DNA of 64,000 nt. Origin: Streptomyces sp. CMB-StM0423. Its GTDB lineage: Bacteria; Actinomycetota; Actinomycetes; Streptomycetales; Streptomycetaceae. The stretch is from the NCBI RefSeq assembly GCF_002847285.1, contig NZ_CP025407.1, positions 930,001 to 994,000 on the forward strand, read 5' to 3'. Positions 59,975 through 64,000 of the stretch are shown piece by piece. Position 1 is the stretch's first letter; each line of letters starts with the position of its first letter. Below the pieces are notes generated by a model. It saw only the letters and a list, made by a program, of their open reading frames with translations. It was not told the DNA's origin and searched no databases. A program made the position numbers and the translations under genes.

Positions 59975-60007
59975 GTGTCAGCGGCGTGTCAGCGGGCCGT
60001 CAGATCG
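59975..60007. promoter_or_regulatory. Three 11-bp direct repeats upstream of the StrR-like gene
   Basis: GTGTCAGCGGC (59975-59985), GTGTCAGCGGG (59986-59996) and CCGTCAGATCG (59997-60007) stand head to tail, so the word GTCAG recurs three times at one helical turn. Proteins such as SARPs and AfsR bind this kind of array. It lies 85 bases before the StrR-like start and about 115 bases from the multicopper oxidase start. Confidence 0.4.
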
Positions 60008-60091
60008 CCCTGGGAGCCTTCGAGCCGGACAGCGGTCCCGGTGTCGTGCGCGGGCCGCGCCGCCGGACCCCGACTGCCACTGGAGGAGTCT

Positions 60092-61123
60092 GTGCTCATC
60101 AACCAGATCGTGCGCGCCGAGCGGGCGGGCGGCTCCGACACCCTGCTCGCGCTGCGCGAGGCGGTCCGCGACCTGCCCGTCGAGAAAGTGCCCGTCGCCA
60201 GTCTGGTGGTCACGTTCAGCCCCCGCGCCGCGGGCGTGGACGCCGGCTACGCGCTGGCGCTCTCCGAGGTGGAGGCGGAGCTGCCGCCGATCCTGGTGCA
60301 CCGCGGGCGGATGGCCGTGATCGACGGCCGGCACCGGCTGCGGGCCGCCCGGCTCAACGGCGCCGCGTCCATCGGCGCGCGGTTCTTCGACGGCTCGGAG
60401 GGCGACGCGCGGCTGCTGGCCGTGGCGCTGAACGTGGCCCAGGGGCTGCCCCTGTCGCGGGACGACCGCATCGCCTCCGCGCTGCGCATCCTCACCGCCA
60501 GGCCGCAGTGGTCGGACCGCTCCGTGGCGGCCGTCGCCGGGCTGTCCGCGCGGACGGTCGCCGAGATCCGCGGGCGCGCCCGGGGGCAGGCGCACGACGC
60601 GCCGCGGATCGGGCTCGACGGCAGGCGCAGGCCGTTCCGTTCCGCGCAGGGCCGGGAGCTGGCGGCGAAGCTGCTGGGCGAGGAGCCGGGGGCGTCGCTG
60701 CGGTCGATCGCCCGGCGCGCCGGGATCTCGCCGGCCACCGTCGCCGACGTACGGGACCGGCTGCGCCGCGGCGACGACCCCGTACCGGTGGGGCAGCGGG
60801 AGGAGCCCGCGGCGGAGCGGCCGGCCCGCGAGCCGGCGCCGCCGCCCGTCCCCGCGCTGTCGCCCGGGGAGCTGTTCGTCATCTTCGACTCGCTCTGCCG
60901 CGACCCCTCGCTCCGGATGACGGAGACGGGCCGTACGGTCCTGCGCATGCTCGACGCCTGCCACCTCATCGCGCGGGACCGCGAGAAGATCACCGTGAAC
61001 CTGCCGCCGCACTGCAAGGAGCAGTTGGCCGAGCTGCTGCGGGGTTATGCGGGGCTGTGGCGCGACCTGGCCGGCGAGCTGGGCGCGGGACGCTCACCGG
61101 GGGCGGTCGGCGCCGTACGCTGA
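60092..61123 (+). CDS. StrR/ParB-like transcriptional regulator
   Basis: The 343-residue protein has an N-terminal ParB/sulfiredoxin-like domain (about 28-110: LPVEKVPVASLVV, ELPPILVHRGRMAVIDGRHRLRAARL). Next come a helix-turn-helix region (about 130-170: SRDDRIASALRIL, SVAAVAGLSARTVAEI) and a second HTH (about 205-235: SLRSIARRAGISPATVADVRDRL). ELPPILVH and VIDGxHRLRAA are the wording of the StrR activators of antibiotic clusters, rather than of chromosome-partition ParB. A Pro/Ala linker and a C-terminal helical domain follow. The GTG follows GGAGGAG. It probably activates genes of a specialised-metabolite cluster. Confidence 0.88.
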   Translation: MLINQIVRAERAGGSDTLLALREAVRDLPVEKVPVASLVVTFSPRAAGVDAGYALALSEVEAELPPILVHRGRMAVIDGRHRLRAARLNGAASIGARFFDGSEGDARLLAVALNVAQGLPLSRDDRIASALRILTARPQWSDRSVAAVAGLSARTVAEIRGRARGQAHDAPRIGLDGRRRPFRSAQGRELAAKLLGEEPGASLRSIARRAGISPATVADVRDRLRRGDDPVPVGQREEPAAERPAREPAPPPVPALSPGELFVIFDSLCRDPSLRMTETGRTVLRMLDACHLIARDREKITVNLPPHCKEQLAELLRGYAGLWRDLAGELGAGRSPGAVGAVR

Positions 61124-61140
61124 CCGCCCCCGGGGATACC

Positions 61141-61170
61141 GACGGCACGCGCCGCCCGGCGCGTGCCGTC
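61141..61170. terminator. Hairpin between convergent regulator genes
   Basis: GACGGCACGCGCCG at 61141-61154 is complementary to 61157-61170 (14 bp, 2-base centre). It lies between the StrR-like gene and the convergent response regulator and touches the latter's stop codon. Confidence 0.75.
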
Positions 61171-61996
61171 ACGCGTGGCCCAGCTTGAACCCCACCCCCC
61201 GGACGGTCACGACCCAGCCGCTGCCGCCGAGCTTGCCGCGCAGGCTGCTGACGTGCGTGTCGACGGTGCGCCGCGACCACGAGTCGCCCCAGACCCGCTG
61301 CAGGAGCTGCTTGCGCGGGATCACCGTGTCCGGGTGGGAGGCGAGCAGGCAGAGCAGGTCGAACTCCTTGCGGGTGAGCGCGACTTCCGTACCGCCGACG
61401 GTGACCCGGCGGGAGGCCACGTCGATGTGCAGCCGGCCGTGCCTGAGGTGCCGGCCCGCCGCGGGCTGCGGCGGCCGGGAGCGGCGCAGCACGGCTTCGA
61501 TACGGGCCATCAGCTCGCGCATCCCGTACGGCTTGGTGACGTAGTCGTCCGCGCCGGCCTGGAGGCCGAGCACGCAGTCGAGTTCGGACTCCCGGCCGGT
61601 GACGATGATGATCGGCACATGGCTCACCGCGCGGATCCCCCGGCACACCTCCAGGCCGTCGAGGTCGGGGAGTTCGAGGTCGAGGAGCACCATCTCCGTG
61701 TCCTGGTGCGCCCGCAGCGCGGCGCCGCCCTGCTTCGCCCCGACCGGCTCGTGCCCGTAGCGGCGGAGCTGGGCCATCAGCGACTCGCCCGTGTCGGGGT
61801 CCCCGTCGACCACCAGGATGCGCCGGCCCGCGGGCCCCGCGGCCGGCGCGGCTCCCCCGGCGCCCGCCCCCGCGGCTGCCGTGACTGCGGTGGCTGCCGT
61901 GACCGGGGACCCGTCGTCCGCCGGGACCCCGGGCGCGGTGGTCCCGGTGACCGGCGGGCGTAGGCCGGGCAGCACCTGCGACGTCATCTGAGTCAT
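61169..61996 (-). CDS. Orphan OmpR/PhoB-type response regulator
   Basis: The 275-residue protein has an Ala/Gly/Pro-rich N-terminal extension (1-57), a receiver domain (58-170; LVVDGDP, phosphorylation site Asp106 in VLLDLELPD, Thr in IIVTGRE, Lys in YVTKPYG) and a winged-helix domain (about 180-275; LTRKEFDLLCLLASHPDTVIPR, RTVDTHVSSLRGKLG). No sensor kinase is adjacent. Such orphans in metabolite clusters often act without a dedicated kinase. GGGGGAGG precedes the ATG at 61996. Confidence 0.9.
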   Translation of the reverse strand: MTQMTSQVLPGLRPPVTGTTAPGVPADDGSPVTAATAVTAAAGAGAGGAAPAAGPAGRRILVVDGDPDTGESLMAQLRRYGHEPVGAKQGGAALRAHQDTEMVLLDLELPDLDGLEVCRGIRAVSHVPIIIVTGRESELDCVLGLQAGADDYVTKPYGMRELMARIEAVLRRSRPPQPAAGRHLRHGRLHIDVASRRVTVGGTEVALTRKEFDLLCLLASHPDTVIPRKQLLQRVWGDSWSRRTVDTHVSSLRGKLGGSGWVVTVRGVGFKLGHA

Positions 61997-62064
61997 GCCT
62001 CCCCCGTGTGGTGTGCTCGGCAGGTGGGCGGACGGGCCGCGGGCCGCGGCACCGCACGCGGTGG

Positions 62065-62469
62065 TTACGTGCTGCGCACCCATGCGGAGTCGTGCCGGGT
62101 GAAGCCGATGTGCGGGTAGTAGTCCCGGGCGGCGGGCGCGGACAGCAGGACGAGCTTGGCCGCCGGGGCCTCCGCCATGGTGGCGTCGATGAGCGCGCGG
62201 CCCACGCCCGCACGCTGGTGGGCGCGGACGACGGCGATGTCGGAGAGGTACGTGACGTAGGCGAAGTCCGAGACGCTGCGCGCGAGGCCGATGAGCGCGC
62301 CGCCCTCGTCGCGCGCGACGACCACGAGGTTGGCCTCGCGCACCATCGTGGCCATCCGCTCCCGGTCGTCGACCGGCCGCCGCTCGCCGAGCCCCGAGTC
62401 CCGGTAGACCGCCAGTACTTCGTCGAGGTCCAGCGAGGCGCCGGCGGCGCGTTCAGTCTTCCAGTGCAC
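62065..62469 (-). CDS. GNAT-family N-acetyltransferase
   Basis: The 134-residue protein has the GNAT fold in its compact form: LVVVARDEGGALIGLARSV (strands 2-4), YLSDIAVVRAHQRAGVGRALID with the acetyl-CoA pyrophosphate loop QRAGVG (about 85-100), and AARDYYPHIGF with the Tyr that usually protonates CoA. It acetylates an amine. It overlaps the lyase gene by 17 bases, so the two are co-translated, which suggests that it acts on a product or intermediate of the lyase. In the fosfazinomycin/kinamycin hydrazine routes an acetyltransferase of this class accompanies a lyase of the same family. Confidence 0.88.
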   Translation of the reverse strand: MHWKTERAAGASLDLDEVLAVYRDSGLGERRPVDDRERMATMVREANLVVVARDEGGALIGLARSVSDFAYVTYLSDIAVVRAHQRAGVGRALIDATMAEAPAAKLVLLSAPAARDYYPHIGFTRHDSAWVRST

Positions 62470-63742
62470 CGAGCTTCTCCAATCGGTCGCGGATCACGTC
62501 GTGACGGGTCAGGAAGCGCTCCGGGCGCAGCTCGCCGGCAGTGATGCCCTCGCCCGCGAGGGTGGCGCCGAAGTGCTCCCCGGTGGCCACCGTACGGTCG
62601 GCGGCCCGCTGCACGGCGCGGTACGCGCGCTCGCGCTCCGCGCCGTCGCCGGTCAGCAGCCCGGCGAGGACCGCGGAGCTGTGCACGAGGCCCGCGGTCT
62701 GGTCGATGTGGGCGCGCATCCGCTCGGGGTGGACCCGCAGCGAGGCGACGAGTTCGGCGGCCTTCGTCGCCTGGAAGTGCGCCACGGTCAGGCTGTCGGG
62801 GAGGATCACCCGCTCGACCGACTGGTGGGCGAGGTCCCGCTCGTGCCAGAGCGGGACGTTCTCCAGCGCAGCGGTGGCGTGGCCGCGCAGCAGCCGCGAG
62901 AGGCCGCACAGCCGCTCGCTGGTGGTCGGGTTGCGCTTGTGCGGCATGGCACTGGAGCCCTGGTACGCCGCGGACCTGCCCTCCTCCACCTCCGCGACCT
63001 CCGTGCGCTGGAGCAGCCGCAGCTCCAGGGCGAGTTGCTCCACGCACGCGCCGAGGGCGGCGACGGCCTGGAGCAACTGGGCGTGCCGGTCGCGGGCGAC
63101 GACCTGGCTGGGGCAGTCCTCCACGCCGAGCCCGAGGGCCGCGCAGACGTGCGCCTCCACCGCCGGGTCGATGAGCGCGTACGTACCGACGGAGCCCGAG
63201 ACCGTGCCGACCGCCACCGCGTCGCGCGCCGCCGCCAGCCGGCGCAGCGACCGGTCGACGCCGAACGCGAAGCCGGCCAGCTTGTGCCCGAAGGTGGTGG
63301 GCTCGGCGTGCACGCCGTGGGTGCGGCCGATCATCACCGTGTCCCAGTGCTCCAGCGCCCGGCCGACCAGCGTGCGCCGCAGCTCCCGGGCGGCCCCGCT
63401 GAGCAGGTCGCATGCGGTGGCCAGGGTGTGGCCGAGGGCGGTGTCCACCAGGTCGTAGCTGGTCATGCCGAGGTGCACCCAGCGAGCCGAGGCGTCGGGC
63501 AGGCCCTCGCAGTAGGCGGCGAGGAAGGAGAGCACCTCGTGGTCGCGCTCCTGCTCCAGCTCCGCGACCCGCGCGGCGGCGGGCACCGGCGCTCCGCGCA
63601 TGTCGTCGACCACCCCGGCGGGGACGCGGCCGAGCCGCTCCTGCGCCTCGGAGGCGAGGATCTCGACCCGTACCCAGGTCTCGTACCGTGCCTGATCGGA
63701 GAAGAGCCGCCCCATGTCCGGCAGCGTGTAGCGGGGAATCAT
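62453..63742 (-). CDS. Adenylosuccinate lyase-family enzyme
   Basis: The 429-residue protein of the fumarase/aspartase superfamily has the PurB layout: MIPRYTLPDM at the start, MTSYDLVDTALG, the catalytic His region in GRTHGVHAEPTTFGHKLA and the flexible signature loop GSSAMPHKRNP with its catalytic Ser. The segment WHERDLAHQSVERVILPDS follows. It could be ordinary PurB of purine synthesis. However, it is co-encoded with a GNAT enzyme and a glutamine synthetase-like gene and sits beside specialised-metabolite genes, so a paralogue that releases fumarate and an amine or hydrazine is equally plausible. The ATG at 63742 fits family starts; a GTG lies three codons upstream. Confidence 0.85.
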   Translation of the reverse strand: MIPRYTLPDMGRLFSDQARYETWVRVEILASEAQERLGRVPAGVVDDMRGAPVPAAARVAELEQERDHEVLSFLAAYCEGLPDASARWVHLGMTSYDLVDTALGHTLATACDLLSGAARELRRTLVGRALEHWDTVMIGRTHGVHAEPTTFGHKLAGFAFGVDRSLRRLAAARDAVAVGTVSGSVGTYALIDPAVEAHVCAALGLGVEDCPSQVVARDRHAQLLQAVAALGACVEQLALELRLLQRTEVAEVEEGRSAAYQGSSAMPHKRNPTTSERLCGLSRLLRGHATAALENVPLWHERDLAHQSVERVILPDSLTVAHFQATKAAELVASLRVHPERMRAHIDQTAGLVHSSAVLAGLLTGDGAERERAYRAVQRAADRTVATGEHFGATLAGEGITAGELRPERFLTRHDVIRDRLEKLGALED

Positions 63743-63780
63743 CTGTGCCACCCGTCCCGTCGTCGTTCGTCGTACGCCTC

Positions 63781-63825
63781 GGATTCGGTACGCCCGGATT
63801 CGGTACGCCCGGATTCAGTACGCCT
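63781..63825. repeat. Three tandem 15-bp repeats
   Basis: GGATTCGGTACGCCC occurs at 63781-63795 and 63796-63810, and with two changes at 63811-63825. Part of a fourth copy precedes them. The last copy contains the final codons and stop of the glutamine synthetase-like gene. Confidence 0.85.
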
Positions 63826-64000
63826 CGAAGTACTCGCGCTGCTCCCAGTCGGTGACCTCGCCGGCCGGCGCGCCGGTCGCCGCGCACCAGGTCTCGAAGC
63901 GGTCGAGTTCGCTCTCCTTCAGCCGCGTCAGACAGGCCGTCAGCGGTGCGCCGAGCAACTGCTCGGCCCGGCCCGCGCGGAACGCCTCGAACGACTCGCG
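63815..64000 (-). CDS. C-terminal end of a glutamine synthetase-like protein (cut by window edge)
   Basis: The last 61 residues are visible, ending at a TGA (63815-63817). The segment LTRLKESELDRFETWC and the end VTDWEQREYFEAY match the C-terminus of type I glutamine synthetase-fold enzymes and their gamma-glutamyl-amide relatives, which typically end ExxRxxxxVTxWExxxY. Catalytic residues lie outside the window. The gene precedes the lyase by 72 bases on the same strand, so GS-like, lyase and GNAT are likely one transcript. The function could be to join glutamate to ammonia, an amine or hydrazine. Confidence 0.75.
   Translation of the reverse strand, partial: RESFEAFRAGRAEQLLGAPLTACLTRLKESELDRFETWCAATGAPAGEVTDWEQREYFEAY

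Noticed and set aside
60092..61123. Chromosome-partition ParB
   Set aside because: There is no parA neighbour, and the ELPPILVH/VIDGxHRLRAA wording and second HTH match StrR-type activators.
63781..63825. CRISPR-like array
   Set aside because: The 15-bp repeats are directly adjacent with no spacers, and no cas genes are present.

Overview
The window is very GC-rich actinobacterial DNA, almost certainly from a Streptomyces or close relative. Evidence: many GTG and some TTG starts, 4-nt ATGA/GTGA overlaps inside operons, Tat signal peptides, an ScbR-like TetR regulator, a StrR-like activator, a BlaI/M56 pair and a second, partial nuo locus. No rRNA, tRNA, CRISPR array or transposase was recognised.

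Layout. 1-9.7 kb: end of an unknown gene, an MMPL exporter divergent from a NarL-type two-component system, a lipoprotein, a PaaI-like thioesterase, a Tat-exported protein and a secreted GH29 alpha-L-fucosidase with a visible promoter and two palindromic operators. 9.7-23.7 kb: one minus-strand catabolic operon of 16 genes. It encodes a class III extradiol dioxygenase (LigB/LigA-like), an ACMSD-like decarboxylase and a semialdehyde dehydrogenase. It continues with 4-oxalocrotonate tautomerase and decarboxylase, dienoate hydratase, 4-hydroxy-2-oxovalerate aldolase and acylating acetaldehyde dehydrogenase. It also carries a GntR/FCD regulator, two amidohydrolase-type enzymes and a four-gene ABC importer. 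The enzymes form a full route from a carboxylated catechol-like ring to pyruvate and acetyl-CoA, as in protocatechuate 2,3-cleavage. An AT-rich palindrome over the -35 of the operon promoter is the likely control site.

23.8-34.6 kb: a DsbA/CcdA-like thiol-redox group, a NADAR protein, a large Tat-exported propeller-amidohydrolase, a copper chaperone behind a CsoR-type operator, and BlaI, M56 peptidase and VanW-family genes that share one palindromic operator. 34.6-42.9 kb: a complex I locus with NuoA, H, J, K, L, M and N but no recognisable redox subunits; in their place is one protein that looks like a cofactor-less NuoB-NuoD fusion. 43-53.8 kb: SMI1/KNR4 protein, hydrolases, an ESX-like gene pair beside a frameshifted pseudogene, a DMT transporter, an ScbR-like regulator and a ScyD/ScyE-like protein.

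54-64 kb looks like the edge of a specialised-metabolite region: O-methyltransferase, neocarzinostatin-like apoprotein, MFS exporter, multicopper oxidase, StrR-like regulator, orphan response regulator. It ends in a minus-strand glutamine synthetase-like (cut by the window edge), adenylosuccinate lyase-like and GNAT trio. That trio recalls the hydrazine-handling enzymes of the fosfazinomycin and kinamycin pathways and is the most attractive lead. It remains an inference, because the genes further right are not visible.
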